DNA from: Candidatus Symbiopectobacterium sp. NZEC151
Lineage (GTDB): Bacteria > Pseudomonadota > Gammaproteobacteria > Enterobacterales > Enterobacteriaceae
Assembly (NCBI RefSeq): GCF_025962655.1
Contig: NZ_JAGFPE010000003.1
Location: 1 to 64,000 of the forward strand
DNA length: 64,000 nucleotides
Reading direction: 5' to 3'
The position numbers and the translations under genes were made by a program. Shown here in pieces: positions 8,730 through 18,545 of this stretch (its first letter is position 1; every line of letters starts with the position of its first letter). The notes under the pieces are model-generated. The model searched no databases. It saw only the letters and a program-made list of their open reading frames with translations, and was not told the origin of the DNA.

Positions 8730-9968
8730 TCAGCTTAGGAAAAATGTGCTGATCAGCAGATACGCATTAAGAGAAATAACAATAAAAACAATCACATTAC
8801 CGGCATTCTGTACCCAACGACCGTTGACCATACCTCCCATCAACGCCCGATTTCCGGTAAAGGCTAACAACGGCACCAGCGCCAGCGCAATGCCGAAACT
8901 GAGCAGCACCTGGCTCAGCACCAGCACGCGAGTAGGTTCCATGCCGGACATGATCACAATAAACGAGGGCAGCATGGTGACCGTGCGCCGCACCCACAGT
9001 GGAATATGGAAACGGATAAACCCTTGCATCACCACTTGACCAGCCAGCGTCCCCACGACGGTCGAAGAGAGCCCCGCAGCCACCAGGCTTAAGCCAAAAA
9101 TGGTCGCCGCCGATCGCCCTAACAACGGATCGAGGGTGAGATAAGCGCGCTCCAGATCGGCGATATCCTGATTGCCGCTAAAATGGAACGCCGCCGCCGC
9201 GGTAGCCATCATTGCCAGATTGACGAATCCGGCAATGGTCATCGCCACTGCCACGTCGATTTTGGTGGCGGCGTAGCGCTCGGCACGGGTGTGGGCCTCG
9301 CCCTGCTGGGTCAATGAAGAGTGCAGGTAAATCACGTGGGGCATAATGGTGGCCCCCAATACCCCAGCGGCCAGCAGCACCGCATCCGAAGTGGGCAACT
9401 GCGGCACAGCCATTCCGCGCACCAACGAGGCCATTTCAGGACGAGAGAAGATCAGCTCGACGATATACGCGGCAGCGACAAACAGCAGCAGCCCGCCGAT
9501 AATCATCTCCAGCGGCTTTTGACCGCGCTGTTGCAGCGCCAAAATCAGGAAGGTTGCAATGCCCGTGAGGATTGCGCCCTCAAGCAGTGAAACCCCCAAC
9601 AGCAATTTAAAGCCGATGGCAGCACCGATAAATTCAGCCAAATCGGTTGCCATGGCGATAATCTCCGCCTGCACCCAATAGGCCCACACCGCAGGGCGAG
9701 GGAAACGATCGCGAATGTGCTCTGCCAGATTTTTCCCGGTGGCAATCCCAAGCTTGGCGGAAAGCAGTTGGATCAACATCGCCATCAGGTTGGCCCATAC
9801 CACCACCCACAGCAATTGGTAGCCGTAGGCCGCCCCCGATTGAATATTGGTGGCGAAGTTACCCGGATCGATATAGCCGATCGCCGCTATAAATGCTGGC
9901 CCCATCAGGGAAAGCTTAAGCTTCCTTGATGTGCGGCTGGCCGTCTCTATCACTCGGCTCCCCGGCAT
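8730..9968 (-). CDS. mntH: NRAMP manganese/proton symporter MntH
   Basis: A 412-residue inner-membrane transporter with 11 predicted helices that imports Mn2+ (and less well Fe2+) with protons. The metal-binding motif DPGNFATNI in helix 1 and the MPH motif in helix 6 ([14 protein letters not shown]) are both intact. Length matches E. coli MntH (412). It is preceded by a Fur-like box, so iron should influence expression. I could not see a clear MntR palindrome. It is separated from grpE by a strong terminator and stands alone as a transcription unit. Confidence 0.96.
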   Translation of the reverse strand: MPGSRVIETASRTSRKLKLSLMGPAFIAAIGYIDPGNFATNIQSGAAYGYQLLWVVVWANLMAMLIQLLSAKLGIATGKNLAEHIRDRFPRPAVWAYWVQAEIIAMATDLAEFIGAAIGFKLLLGVSLLEGAILTGIATFLILALQQRGQKPLEMIIGGLLLFVAAAYIVELIFSRPEMASLVRGMAVPQLPTSDAVLLAAGVLGATIMPHVIYLHSSLTQQGEAHTRAERYAATKIDVAVAMTIAGFVNLAMMATAAAAFHFSGNQDIADLERAYLTLDPLLGRSAATIFGLSLVAAGLSSTVVGTLAGQVVMQGFIRFHIPLWVRRTVTMLPSFIVIMSGMEPTRVLVLSQVLLSFGIALALVPLLAFTGNRALMGGMVNGRWVQNAGNVIVFIVISLNAYLLISTFFLS

Positions 9969-10010
9969 ACGATGACCCTTTATTACCTCTATAATGATTC
10001 ACTCTGTCAT

Positions 10011-10030
10011 GAATGATAATGATTATCAAG
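10011..10030. promoter_or_regulatory. Fur box upstream of mntH
   Basis: GAATGATAATGATTATCAAG matches the Fur consensus (GATAATGATAATCATTATC) over most positions and lies about 45 bases upstream of the mntH ATG, where it would overlap the promoter. Confidence 0.7.
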
Positions 10031-10110
10031 TGCATTTGGAGTGGTAAAACGGATTGCTGCGATAGCTAAAAATGTGATCACAGCCATATTGTTAACAAAA
10101 TATAAACAAA

Positions 10111-10144
10111 AAACCCCAAGGTAAAGTCACTTGGGGTTTTTATT
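10111..10144. terminator. bidirectional terminator between grpE and mntH
   Basis: AAACCCCAAG (10111-10120) and CTTGGGGTTT (10130-10139) form a perfect 10-bp stem with T-runs on both strands. Its main use is as the terminator of the leftward grpE transcript. Confidence 0.88.
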
Positions 10145-10197
10145 GATTTCAATTTGTTACGCCTGCCTTCAGGGCACGCGCGGGTCGCTCAGGGAAA

Positions 10198-10785
10198 TCA
10201 GCCCTTCGCTTTGGAAACAGCGACCATCGCAGGACGCAGCAAGCGGCCGTTCAGGGTGTAACCTTTTTGCATTACCATCATTACGGAATTGGGCGCATGG
10301 TCGGCCGATTCCAGCATGGTCATGGCCTGGTGCACTTCCGGGTTAAACGGTACGTTCACGTCACCCACCACCTCGATACCAAATTTGCGCACCGCATCCA
10401 GCAACGATTTCAGCGTCAGTTCCACACCCTCAATCAACGAGGCAAGGGACTCATTGCTGCGATCGGCAGCATCCAGCGAACGCTCGAGGTTATCAATTAC
10501 CGGCAGCATTTCACCCGCAAATTTTTCCAGCGCAAATTTGTGCGCTTTTTCCACGTCCATTTCAGCGCGACGGCGGATATTGTCCGTTTCGGCACGCGCG
10601 CGCAGCACGGTATCGCGCTCACGCTGCTGTAGTTCGCTCAGTTGCGCTTCCAGTTCGGCAATACGTTCATCACGCGGGTCGGCGACGTCTGTCATTGCAG
10701 GTTCCACTTCCGCATGTTGCCCCTGTGCCGCTTCCATTTGATCTACGACTTGCTCGTCAGGCGACTTCTGTTCTTTACTACTCAT
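10198..10785 (-). CDS. grpE: nucleotide exchange factor GrpE
   Basis: GrpE, 195 residues, releases ADP from DnaK and acts as a thermosensor in the DnaK-DnaJ chaperone cycle. The order is an acidic disordered N-terminus, a long coiled coil ([26 protein letters not shown] region, about 45-130) and the C-terminal beta domain with [13 protein letters not shown] and [18 protein letters not shown]. An in-frame ATG nine codons upstream exists, but the start MSSKEQ matches the E. coli protein and has GGAGAATTTC before it. A sigma32 promoter precedes it. nadK is transcribed divergently, as in other enterobacteria. Confidence 0.97.
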   Translation of the reverse strand: MSSKEQKSPDEQVVDQMEAAQGQHAEVEPAMTDVADPRDERIAELEAQLSELQQRERDTVLRARAETDNIRRRAEMDVEKAHKFALEKFAGEMLPVIDNLERSLDAADRSNESLASLIEGVELTLKSLLDAVRKFGIEVVGDVNVPFNPEVHQAMTMLESADHAPNSVMMVMQKGYTLNGRLLRPAMVAVSKAKG

Positions 10786-10830
10786 GAAATTCTCCGCGGT
10801 TTTAGCATTCATCTCGCTTGTTCGCTTATT

Positions 10831-10856
10831 ATGGGGATCAAAACCGGGGATTCAAG
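10831..10856 (-). promoter_or_regulatory. sigma32 (heat-shock) promoter of grpE
   Basis: On the minus strand CTTGAA (10851-10856), a 14-base spacer and CCCCAT (10831-10836) match the sigma32 consensus CTTGAA-N13-15-CCCCATNT. It lies 46 bases upstream of the grpE ATG. Confidence 0.88.
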
Positions 10857-10923
10857 AGAAGCAGTCACATATACCGACAGATTTCGTGATACCGGGCGGC
10901 ACTGGGTAAGGAAAAGCATAACG

Positions 10924-11802
10924 ATGACTAAACAGTTCAATTGCATTGGCATTGTGGGCCACCCGCGCCACCCCACGGCACTGGCGACGCATGAGATGTT
11001 GTATCACTGGCTGCACAGCAAGGGCTACCAGGTCATGCTGGAGCAGCATATCGCCCACGAACTCAACCTGCCCGACGCGCTGACCGGCAGCCTGGCAGAG
11101 ATCGGTATGCAAGCCGATCTGGCCGTGGTGGTGGGTGGCGACGGCAACATGTTAGGTGCCGCCCGCGTGCTCTCTCGCTATGACATTGATGTTATTGGCG
11201 TCAACCGGGGAAATCTCGGCTTCCTGACCGATCTCGATCCCGATCAGGCGCAACAGCAGCTTACCGAGGTGCTGGAAGGACGCTACCTGAGCGAACGGCG
11301 TTTTATGCTGGAAGCGCACGTATGCCGTCGCAATCAGCCCGACAGCACCAGCACGGCGATCAACGAGGTGGTGCTACACCCCGGTAAAGTCGCCCATATG
11401 ATTGAATTCGAAGTCTATATCGACGATCGCTTCGCCTTTTCCCAACGCTCGGACGGCCTGATTATCTCAACGCCCACCGGTTCCACCGCTTACTCGCTTT
11501 CCGGTGGCGGCCCCATTCTGACGCCGACACTGGATGCCATCGCGCTGGTGCCAATGTTTCCCCATACGCTTTCAGCACGGCCACTGGTGATAAACAGCAG
11601 CAGCACCATCCGCCTGAAGTTTTCTCATATCACCAACGATCTGGAGTTGAGCTGCGATAGCCAGATAACCCTGCCGGTACAGGAAGGCGAAGAGGTGCTG
11701 ATTACCCGCAGCCAATACTCACTAAATTTGATACACCCAGAAAATTACAGCTATTTTAATACGTTAAGCACCAAACTAGGGTGGTCGAAAAAATTATTCT
11801 AA
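10924..11802 (+). CDS. nadK: NAD kinase
   Basis: NadK, 292 residues as in E. coli, phosphorylates NAD to NADP in the cytoplasm. The catalytic GGDGN motif is at 71-75, followed by [23 protein letters not shown], and the substrate loop [15 protein letters not shown]. The open frame extends 94 codons further upstream, but that extension runs over grpE on the opposite strand and its heat-shock promoter. The ATG used here aligns with the usual [17 protein letters not shown] start. recN follows in the same direction. Confidence 0.97.
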   Translation: MTKQFNCIGIVGHPRHPTALATHEMLYHWLHSKGYQVMLEQHIAHELNLPDALTGSLAEIGMQADLAVVVGGDGNMLGAARVLSRYDIDVIGVNRGNLGFLTDLDPDQAQQQLTEVLEGRYLSERRFMLEAHVCRRNQPDSTSTAINEVVLHPGKVAHMIEFEVYIDDRFAFSQRSDGLIISTPTGSTAYSLSGGGPILTPTLDAIALVPMFPHTLSARPLVINSSSTIRLKFSHITNDLELSCDSQITLPVQEGEEVLITRSQYSLNLIHPENYSYFNTLSTKLGWSKKLF

Positions 11803-11841
11803 AATTTTGCGCGGACCACTTTACTGGTTAAAAAACGGCAT

Positions 11842-11878
11842 TATACTGTATGTAATTACAGTCTGTTGTTACATACAG
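11842..11878 (+). promoter_or_regulatory. recN promoter with two LexA boxes
   Basis: Two SOS boxes with the CTGT-N8-ACAG core lie back to back: CTGTATGTAATTACAG at 11846-11861 and CTGTTGTTACATACAG at 11863-11878. TATACT (11842-11847) is a good -10 element overlapping the first box. Tandem LexA sites in front of recN are also known in E. coli, so strong SOS induction is expected. Confidence 0.9.
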
Positions 11879-11889
11879 GAAGGTGGTTC

Positions 11890-13551
11890 ATGCTGGCGCA
11901 ACTCACTATCAGTCATTTCGCTATCGTGCGTGAGTTAGAAATTGATTTTCAATCAGGTATGAGCGTTATCACCGGCGAAACCGGCGCAGGCAAATCCATC
12001 GCGATTGACGCACTGGGCCTGTGTCTGGGCAACCGCTCTGACGCCAGCATGGTGCGCCCTGGCGCACAGCGCGCCGATATCTGTGCCCGGTTCGCCCTCA
12101 GCGATACCCCTGCGGCGCGAGCCTGGTTGGAGCAAAACCAACTGGATGACAGCAACGAGTGCCTGCTGCGCCGAGTGATCAGTGCTGACGGGCGCTCACG
12201 TGGTTTTATCAATGGCACCGCCGTGCCGTTATCTCAGTTGCGTGAATTGGGCCAGCACCTGATTCAACTGCACGGGCAGCACGCCCATCAGTTGCTGCTT
12301 AAACCTGAACACCAACGTCATCTGCTGGATGCCTATGCCGACGAGCCGCAACTGCTTACTGCCATGCAACAAATCTGGCAACAGTGGCACCAAAGCTGTC
12401 GCGATCTGGCACAGTTACAACAAGCGAATATCGAACGTGAAGCGCGCCGTGAACTGTTGCAATACCAGCTCAAGGAGCTGAAAGAATTTGCCCCACAGCC
12501 CGGCGAATACGAGCACATTGACATCGAATACAAACGGCTGGCTAACAGCGGCCAACTGCTGTCGCTCAGCCAGCATACACTGCAACTGCTCAGCGAAAAT
12601 GACGATCAGAACATCATGAGCATGCTCCACAGCGCAAAGCACCAGCTCGGTGAACTTGTTGCCATGGATGAAAAATTGGGCAGCGTGCTAACTATGCTGG
12701 AAGAAGCCAGCATTCAAATCAGCGAAGCCAGCGATGAGTTGCGCCACTACAGCGAACAAACGGATCTTGATCCTACCCGACTCTATGAGCTGGAACAGCG
12801 CTTGTCACGCCAGATGGCACTGGCGCGTAAACACCATATCACCCCTGAAAACCTGCCCGCATTCTACCAGCAACTGCTGGATGAACAGCAGCAACTGGCA
12901 GAACAAGAGAGCAACCACGCTACGCTCAGTCTGGCCGTCAGCGAATATCACCAACAGGCGCTTCACGCTGCGGAACAGTTACATACCCGCCGTCAGCACC
13001 ATGCACATGAACTGTCTCAGTTGATCACGGCACAAATGCATGAACTCGCCATGCCACACGGCCACTTCTCCATTGAAGTGGAGTTCTCACCGGAACGCCT
13101 GACAGCCTATGGCGCCGACAGCATCGCCTTTCTGGTTACCACGAACCCCGGGCAACCGCATCAGGCGCTGGCGAAGATCGCCTCCGGCGGCGAACTCTCC
13201 CGTATCGCTCTGATCATTCAGGTGATTACAGCACGTAAAATGGACACCCCAGCGCTGATTTTCGACGAAGTGGATGTGGGTATCAGCGGCCCGACCGCCG
13301 CGATTGTTGGCAAAATGCTGCGCCAACTCGGCACATCCACCCAGGTGATGTGTGTGACCCACTTACCGCAAGTTGCCGGATGCGGACATCAACACTTCTT
13401 TGTCAGCAAACACACCGACGGTGCCGCCACCGAAACGCTGATGCAGCCGCTGGACAAACGCGCACGGTTGCAAGAGCTGGCCCGTTTGTTGGGTGGCAGT
13501 GCAGTCACCAAAAACACATTAGCGAACGCCAAAGAGTTACTGGCCGCCTAA
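11890..13551 (+). CDS. recN: DNA repair protein RecN
   Basis: RecN, 553 residues as in E. coli, is an SMC-like ATPase used in double-strand break repair. Walker A is GETGAGKS at 29-36, a long coiled coil fills the middle, and the C-terminal half carries the ABC signature region [13 protein letters not shown] and Walker [15 protein letters not shown]. The start [10 protein letters not shown] follows AGGAAGGTGG, whereas the open frame begins eight codons earlier inside the LexA region. Two LexA boxes show SOS control. bamE follows downstream. Confidence 0.97.
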   Translation: MLAQLTISHFAIVRELEIDFQSGMSVITGETGAGKSIAIDALGLCLGNRSDASMVRPGAQRADICARFALSDTPAARAWLEQNQLDDSNECLLRRVISADGRSRGFINGTAVPLSQLRELGQHLIQLHGQHAHQLLLKPEHQRHLLDAYADEPQLLTAMQQIWQQWHQSCRDLAQLQQANIEREARRELLQYQLKELKEFAPQPGEYEHIDIEYKRLANSGQLLSLSQHTLQLLSENDDQNIMSMLHSAKHQLGELVAMDEKLGSVLTMLEEASIQISEASDELRHYSEQTDLDPTRLYELEQRLSRQMALARKHHITPENLPAFYQQLLDEQQQLAEQESNHATLSLAVSEYHQQALHAAEQLHTRRQHHAHELSQLITAQMHELAMPHGHFSIEVEFSPERLTAYGADSIAFLVTTNPGQPHQALAKIASGGELSRIALIIQVITARKMDTPALIFDEVDVGISGPTAAIVGKMLRQLGTSTQVMCVTHLPQVAGCGHQHFFVSKHTDGAATETLMQPLDKRARLQELARLLGGSAVTKNTLANAKELLAA

Positions 13552-13729
13552 CAGCAAGCCATGGCTGATGTTGATGGCTGAGTGGGTTTTACCGTTGTTA
13601 CCGTTGGCGTTAAGACAAAAATAATCAACTTTTTTGCATTCCGGTGGTCATACAAGCGCCTTGCCGGTTTTCAAGACAGGCAAGGTCTATTATCATCGGC
13701 AACCTATGCCCTTAAGGAATGTATTTACT

Positions 13730-14065
13730 ATGCGCTGTAAAACGCTGACCGTCATCGCCGCGATGGTTGTTATGCTGACCGCCGGTTGTTCTACGCTGGA
13801 AAGACTGGTTTATCGTCCAGATATCAACCAAGGGAACTATCTGGCACCGGCTGATGTAGCAAAAATCCACACTGGCATGACCAAGCAACAGGTTGCCTAT
13901 ACGTTGGGTACGCCGATGATGCAAGACCCCTTTGGCAGTGACACCTGGTTCTACGTTTTCCGCCAGCAACCCGGGCATGAGGCGGTAAAACAGCAAACGC
14001 TGACGCTGACCTTCAGCCAGGATGGCATTTTGACCAACGTGAAAAATCAACCGACGCTGAATTGA
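13730..14065 (+). CDS. bamE: outer membrane assembly lipoprotein BamE
   Basis: BamE (SmpA), 111 residues, is a small periplasm-facing lipoprotein of the BAM complex that inserts beta-barrels into the outer membrane. A signal peptide ends in the lipobox LTAGC, with Cys20 as the lipidated residue. The mature part has the family stretches [30 protein letters not shown] and [10 protein letters not shown] longer frame exists upstream, and [11 protein letters not shown] is a possible start eight codons earlier, but AAGGA precedes the chosen ATG at a usual distance and gives a standard signal peptide. Confidence 0.95.
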   Translation: MRCKTLTVIAAMVVMLTAGCSTLERLVYRPDINQGNYLAPADVAKIHTGMTKQQVAYTLGTPMMQDPFGSDTWFYVFRQQPGHEAVKQQTLTLTFSQDGILTNVKNQPTLN

Positions 14066-14112
14066 TAGTGGTACGGGGATCAGAACACGCATAATAAGGC
14101 ACTGAATGTGCC

Positions 14113-14397
14113 TTATTTTTTGGAACGCTCCGCGCGTTGGCGACGCAATTCTTTAGGATCGGCAATCAACGGGCGGTAGATCTCTACGCGATCGCCCTCG
14201 GTGACTGCGTCCATCAAACGGGCCGGTCGGCTAAAGATCCCGACTTTATTGATCTGTAAATCGATATCGGTACGCAGTGTCAACAACCCGGAGGCGACAA
14301 TAGCCTGCTCCACCGTTGCGCCCTCTTCTACTGTCACGGACCGCATATACTGACGTTCTGGCAGCGCATAAACCACATCGACACGAATTTCAGGCAC
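14113..14397 (-). CDS. rnfH: RnfH family ubiquitin-like protein (RatB)
   Basis: A 94-residue member of the RnfH/RatB family with a ubiquitin-like beta-grasp fold. Residues [18 protein letters not shown] and the basic tail [18 protein letters not shown] are nearly those of the E. coli protein. The start is GTG: its first bases overlap the ratA stop (GTGCCTGA), which indicates translational coupling, and longer in-frame starts would run into ratA. The molecular role is not well established in the family. Confidence 0.92.
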   Translation of the reverse strand: MPEIRVDVVYALPERQYMRSVTVEEGATVEQAIVASGLLTLRTDIDLQINKVGIFSRPARLMDAVTEGDRVEIYRPLIADPKELRRQRAERSKK

Positions 14398-14824
14398 GGT
14401 ATACCTCTTTGGCGCGCAGGGTGAAGGCCTGCACCATATTACTTGCCAGCTCTTTAAACACTTTGCCAAAGGCCAGTTCGATCAGCGCATTGGTGAACTC
14501 AAAATCGAGATGGAGTTCAACTTTGCACGCATCGGCACTTAAGGGAATAAAGCGCCAATCGCCACTCAGTTGACGGAACGGACCATCAACTAACTGCATA
14601 TTGATGCATTGGCTGTCAGTGAGCGTATTGCGCGTGGTAAAGGTTTTACTGATCCCGGCTTTAGAGACATCGACGGCAGCCGTCATTTCTTCAGCGTTGG
14701 CAGCAATAACCCGGCTCCCAGTACAGCCAGGCAGAAACTGGGGATAGGAGGCGACATCATTCACCAACTGATACATCTGTTGCGCGCTGTAAGGCACCAG
14801 AGCAGAGCGACTAATCTTGGGCAT
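14390..14824 (-). CDS. ratA: ribosome association toxin RatA (START/COQ10-like)
   Basis: A 144-residue START-domain protein like E. coli RatA (YfjG), reported to bind the 50S subunit and hinder 70S assembly; the fold is shared with coenzyme Q-binding COQ10 proteins. Recognisable stretches are [39 protein letters not shown] and [12 protein letters not shown]. It overlaps rnfH by 8 bases and is divergent from smpB, the normal enterobacterial arrangement. Confidence 0.93.
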   Translation of the reverse strand: MPKISRSALVPYSAQQMYQLVNDVASYPQFLPGCTGSRVIAANAEEMTAAVDVSKAGISKTFTTRNTLTDSQCINMQLVDGPFRQLSGDWRFIPLSADACKVELHLDFEFTNALIELAFGKVFKELASNMVQAFTLRAKEVYRA

Positions 14825-14964
14825 GGCTTTTTCCGTATAACTTCAAACGCGCAGAATAATAGCACCGATGGCCCGGATGGTAAAAATTCTGAGGCGACGA
14901 TCGCATCCCTTCCTCAACCTGCGTTCACTGATGCGGCAGTGATGTCTTTCCCTTTAACATTCGG

Positions 14965-14970
14965 TATAAT
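14965..14970 (+). promoter_or_regulatory. perfect -10 element 9 bases before the smpB start
   Basis: TATAAT at 14965-14970 ends nine bases before the smpB ATG. A transcript started from it would have only a few leader bases and no ribosome-binding site. No convincing -35 box is seen at the usual distance. Confidence 0.5.
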
Positions 14971-14979
14971 GACGACACT

Positions 14980-15462
14980 ATGACAAAGAAAAAAGCTTAT
15001 AAACCCGGCTCCGCTACCATTGCGCAAAACAAGCGTGCTCGCCACGAATACTTCATTGAAGAAGAATTCGAAGCGGGATTGGCGTTGCAAGGATGGGAAG
15101 TAAAATCACTACGCGCAGGTAAGGCCAACATCAGCGACAGCTATGTACTGTTGCACAGTGGTGAGGCTTTTCTGTTTGGTGCTACCTTTCAGCCACTGCT
15201 GGCCTCTTCAAGCCACGTGGTTTGTGACCCTACACGCACCCGTAAACTGTTGCTGAACAAGCGCGAGCTGGATTCACTTTACGGACGTGTTAATCGTGAA
15301 GGTTACACTGTGGTCGCGCTTTCGCTCTATTGGAAGAACGCCTGGTCAAAAGTGAAGATTGGTGTTGCCAAAGGCAAGAAAGAGCACGACAAGCGTTCGG
15401 ATATCAAAGAGCGCGAGTGGCAAACGGACAAGGCGCGCATCATGAAAAACGCCAACCGCTAG
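14980..15462 (+). CDS. smpB: SsrA-binding protein SmpB
   Basis: SmpB, 160 residues, binds tmRNA and delivers it to stalled ribosomes for trans-translation. The OB-fold core shows the usual motifs: [51 protein letters not shown], and the basic tail [17 protein letters not shown] that mimics an mRNA codon in the A site. The ssrA gene lies 45 bases downstream. There is no Shine-Dalgarno-like sequence before the ATG. Confidence 0.97.
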   Translation: MTKKKAYKPGSATIAQNKRARHEYFIEEEFEAGLALQGWEVKSLRAGKANISDSYVLLHSGEAFLFGATFQPLLASSSHVVCDPTRTRKLLLNKRELDSLYGRVNREGYTVVALSLYWKNAWSKVKIGVAKGKKEHDKRSDIKEREWQTDKARIMKNANR

Positions 15463-15507
15463 CAGTAGCGTAAGGTGTCACGGTTCTGTTATACTGTTGA
15501 AGTACTT

Positions 15508-15870
15508 GGGGCTGATTCTGGATTCGACGGGATTGTGTAGCCTTAGGAGCATGCCGAGGGGCGGTTTGCCTCGTAAAAAGCCGCAAAAAAATAGTCGCAA
15601 ACGACGAAAACTACGCTTTAGCAGCTTAATAACCTGCTTTTAGCCCTCTCTCCCTAGCCTCCGCTCTTAGGACGGGGATCAAGAGAGGTCAAACCCAAAA
15701 GAGATCGCGTGGATGCCCTGCCTGGGGTTGAAGCGTTAAATCCAATCAGGCTAGTTTGTTAGTGGCGTGTCTGTTCGCAGCTAACCGGCGAATGTAAAGA
15801 CTAGACTAAGCATGTAGTGCCGACGGTGTAGTAATTTCGGACGCGGGTTCAACTCCCGCCAGCTCCACCA
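15508..15870 (+). ncRNA. ssrA: tmRNA (SsrA)
   Basis: A 363-base transfer-messenger RNA, the same length as in E. coli. The mature 5' end GGGGCTGATTCTGGATTCG pairs with the 3' end CCGCCAGCTCCACCA to form the tRNA-like acceptor, with the CCA encoded. The T-arm GGGTTCAACTCCC is intact. The resume reading frame at 15597-15629 encodes ANDENYALAA followed by TAA, the standard enterobacterial degradation tag. Pseudoknot segments such as the CTAGCCTCCGCTCTTAGGACGGGG region are conserved. TATACT at 15490-15495 is a plausible -10 element. Its 3' end is the insertion point of the integrase that follows. Confidence 0.98.
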
Positions 15871-15929
15871 AATTCTTAATCGGCGATCACCAGAGTCGAC
15901 CGATAAAGTCCTGAAAGCCCGCACGGCGC

Positions 15930-15949
15930 AAGCCCTGTGGGCTTTTTTG
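15930..15949 (+). terminator. terminator downstream of ssrA
   Basis: AAGCCC, TGT and GGGCTT form a compact hairpin followed by six or more T residues. An outer AAGCCC copy at 15915-15920 could pair instead. Confidence 0.8.
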
Positions 15950-15989
15950 TTTCCTTATAGGTCCTTCGACGTATTCCGACTTCCTGTGC

Positions 15990-16059
15990 CCATAGGTACC
16001 TTGTTAGGTACCCAACGGCTAGGTACCTATTCCCCGGGTACCTAACAAGGCACCTATGG
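15990..16059. repeat. 24-bp inverted repeat enclosing the integrase start codon
   Basis: The left arm (15990-16013) and right arm (16036-16059) are reverse complements with one mismatch in 24. The arms read CCATAGGTACCTTGTTAGG... and ...CCTAACAAGGCACCTATGG. A third AGGTACCT unit lies in the loop (16021-16028). The right arm contains both the AAGG ribosome-binding site and the integrase ATG, so an mRNA hairpin would hide the start. It may also be a protein-binding site for integrase or its regulator. Confidence 0.8.
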
Positions 16060-17300
16060 CTCGTCTAACAAAGCCGCTCACGGATACAGAGATCAAGGCC
16101 GCCAAGCCTGGAGAAGTAGATTACACGCTGCATGATGGCGATGGTCTGCAACTGCTGATCAAAACCAACGGTAAGAAAGTCTGGCAATACCGTTATCTTC
16201 GCCCCTTTAGCAAAAAACGGGCAAAGCTCACTTTTGGTCCCTATCCCGAAGTCACCCTAGCCGATGCCCGGCAGCGTCGCCGAGATGCACGTACACTGCT
16301 GACAAAAAATATTGATCCTTATGAATTCCAGCTTTCGCAACGCAAGCAGGCGTTAGAAGTCAAAGCCAACGCCTTCAAAGTCGTCGCTGAATGCTGGTTA
16401 CAGGTAAAAAAGAGCAGCATCACCGAAGACTAAGCCACCGATATCTGGCGCTCGCTGGAAAAAGACATCTTTCCTGCCATCTGCGATCTCTGCATCACCG
16501 ATATCAAAGCGCGCACCTTGGTACAAGCCGTGCAGCCGGTACAAACACGCGGTGCGCTAGAAACAGTGAGGCGACTCTGCCAGCGTATTAATGAGGTGAT
16601 GATCTATGCCGTCAACACCGGCCTGATAGATGACGCCCCCAGCGTTCATATCAGCAAGGCATTCGTGAAACCGAAGAAAAAGCACATGCCCACCATTCTC
16701 CCGGAACAACTTCCACACCTGATGAACACCATGCGGCTGGCAAATATCGGACTCCAGACCCGCTGCCTATTCATGTGGCAACTGCTGACCCTGACCCGTC
16801 CTTCTGAAGCCTCAGATACCCGCTGGCAAGAGATCGACATAGAAGCGAAAGAATGGCGCATTCCCGCCGAGCGGATGAAGATGAATCGGATACATATCGT
16901 TCCGCTGTCAGATCAGGCACTGGCCATTCTGGAAATGATGAAACCACTAAGCGGCCAGCGGGAGTACCTTTTCGCCAGCCGCAGCAAACCGTCGCAACCG
17001 ATGAACAGCCAAACCGTCAACGCCGCGCTCAAACGCGCCGGCCTGGCGGGGGTACTGGTTTCACACGGCATGCGCTCTATCGCCAGCACCGCACTCAATG
17101 AACACGGATTTTCACCCGATGTGATTGAAGCCGCATTGGCTCACGTGGATAAAAACGAGGTGCGCCGCGCCTATAACCGCAGCGACTATCTGGAACAACG
17201 CCGCCCCTTGATGCAATGGTGGGCTGATTTTGTGAAGGCGGCAGATAGGGGGAGCCTTTTAGAGGGCGACAGCATGTTTGTTCGATTGAAGCATGAATGA
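16056..17300 (+). pseudogene. P4-type tyrosine integrase interrupted by an in-frame stop
   Basis: The reading frame would give a 414-residue P4-family tyrosine recombinase, but codon 126 is TAA (16431-16433). Translation continues in the same frame on both sides of it (SITED-stop-ATDIWRSLEKDIFPAI), and homologues carry a Tyr there, so one base change accounts for it. Otherwise it looks whole: an N-terminal arm-binding domain with LTDTEIKAAKPG, a core-binding domain, and a catalytic domain with Arg248 (TRPSEA), His337-x-x-Arg340 (SHGMRS), His363 and the nucleophile Tyr373 (RRAYNRSDYLEQRR). It lies just after ssrA, a standard attachment site. Unless the stop is suppressed, the element is probably immobile. 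Confidence 0.92.
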
Positions 17301-17377
17301 AAAGGGTTGTGCTCAGCCTTTGCACATAGTGCAGAGGCCACCTCTGGGCGTTAAAAGATGCGCCAGTAGAATGCGTA

Positions 17378-18295
17378 TCAATGGCCGAATTTAGCCAAGT
17401 CCTCTTTAGAGAGCTCCGTCATTTCCATGATAGTGGCGAAATCCATTCCTTTTTGCAGCATGGCTCTGGCTATTTTCAACGTTGCTTCGCGCTCACCTTT
17501 CTCGATACCTTGCTCAATACCTTTTTCAATACCTTTCTGTTCCAACTGTTCCGCTATGGTCATCAGTTCATCTCCATGTTGCGGCACACGTTGTGCCAGT
17601 TGCCTTACATAAGCTTCAGCATTTGATGTGTTGCCTGCCTGTACCATGTAATTTATCAGCGATATGACCTGTTGTCTGGTCATGTTAGTCGTCAGCATAA
17701 TCGTTACCAGCCGGTCCATCAAGTCAGACAAATCTCGTTCGCGAATGTGCTTTTGTATCAGTGTCAACGCAGCCATACTGCGATGCTGCATAATGTCCTC
17801 ATCGGGAATGATCGTCACATCAACCAGCGAGAAATCTTCACTGTAGAGCTGCCTGGCTAAAGCCGGATCGTCGAACAGTTGTAGCCAGTTGGTGGAATTC
17901 GGGCAAGGGCTCGGCTTGCCCGCATAAAACAGTATCGGGATCACCAGAGGCAGTTTCTTGTTTCCCGCATCAAGGTGCCGCTGCATCGCGGCAATCGCGT
18001 AGCGCATCAGCCTGAATGCCATGTGCTTATCCGGCTTGCTTTGGTGCTCAATCAGTACATGGACATACCCTGCTCCAGCACGTGTCTGTAGGCTGTAAAG
18101 CACATCGCTGTAAAACGCTCTTAAGTCATCCTCAACAAACGAGCCGGATTCCAGTTTCAACGTGGTGAGATCGCAAAGCGCCAACAGCTTCTCAGGTAAA
18201 TGCAGTTGGATAAAATCTCGAGCGGATTCAGGGTGCGTCAAAAACTGCTTAAACGTCGCATCGTGCGGGAAGGTGGTTTTGTTGACCTTTTTCAT
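17378..18295 (-). CDS. Rpn/YhgA-family nuclease (PD-(D/E)XK, Transposase_31)
   Basis: A 305-residue member of the recombination-promoting nuclease family (RpnA-like), known in E. coli to give RecA-independent recombination by DNA cleavage. The conserved N-terminus HDATFKQFLTHPESARDF and the catalytic region FVEDDLRAFYSDVLYSLQ ... VLIEHQSKPDKHMAFRLMRYA are intact. The tail contains EKGIEKGIEQGIEKGERE, the short-period repeat typical of these proteins, then a C-terminal helix pair. A remnant of a related gene lies at 23622-23805, so the island has had two copies. Confidence 0.88.
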   Translation of the reverse strand: MKKVNKTTFPHDATFKQFLTHPESARDFIQLHLPEKLLALCDLTTLKLESGSFVEDDLRAFYSDVLYSLQTRAGAGYVHVLIEHQSKPDKHMAFRLMRYAIAAMQRHLDAGNKKLPLVIPILFYAGKPSPCPNSTNWLQLFDDPALARQLYSEDFSLVDVTIIPDEDIMQHRSMAALTLIQKHIRERDLSDLMDRLVTIMLTTNMTRQQVISLINYMVQAGNTSNAEAYVRQLAQRVPQHGDELMTIAEQLEQKGIEKGIEQGIEKGEREATLKIARAMLQKGMDFATIMEMTELSKEDLAKFGH

Positions 18296-18460
18296 TAGCG
18301 CGGACTCTGAAAGTCACCCGCATCAGTTTAGCTATCTTGGCCTCTCGCTTTCCTCAATCGAGGCTACTTTGACTCTGTTTAACGGTATAAACGCGACTCA
18401 ATGGCCTCTGCACAGGGACATGGAAAAAATATTGCGTTCCCTATCTCACACACGTCCAGA

Positions 18461-18495
18461 TAAAAAGCGGTGGCAACAGTCACACTGCCACCGCT
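18461..18495 (-). terminator. terminator of the hydroxy-acid oxidase gene
   Basis: On the minus strand AGCGGTGGCA, a ten-base loop and TGCCACCGCT form a perfect 10-bp stem followed by TTTTA. It lies about 50 bases after the stop of the leftward oxidase gene. Confidence 0.88.
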
Positions 18496-18545
18496 AGTTC
18501 AAAGGGGATTTTCTATCTGATGAAGTCGTCAGCGATTTATATCAA

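Noticed and set aside
8641-9039. 132-codon plus-strand frame after the dehydrogenase promoter with GAGGAGG before its ATG
   Set aside because: The ribosome-binding-like sequence is attractive, but most of the frame is antisense to mntH and has no family features.
10642-10923. 94-codon N-terminal extension of NAD kinase
   Set aside because: It crosses the grpE start and its sigma32 promoter; the conserved protein begins at 10924.
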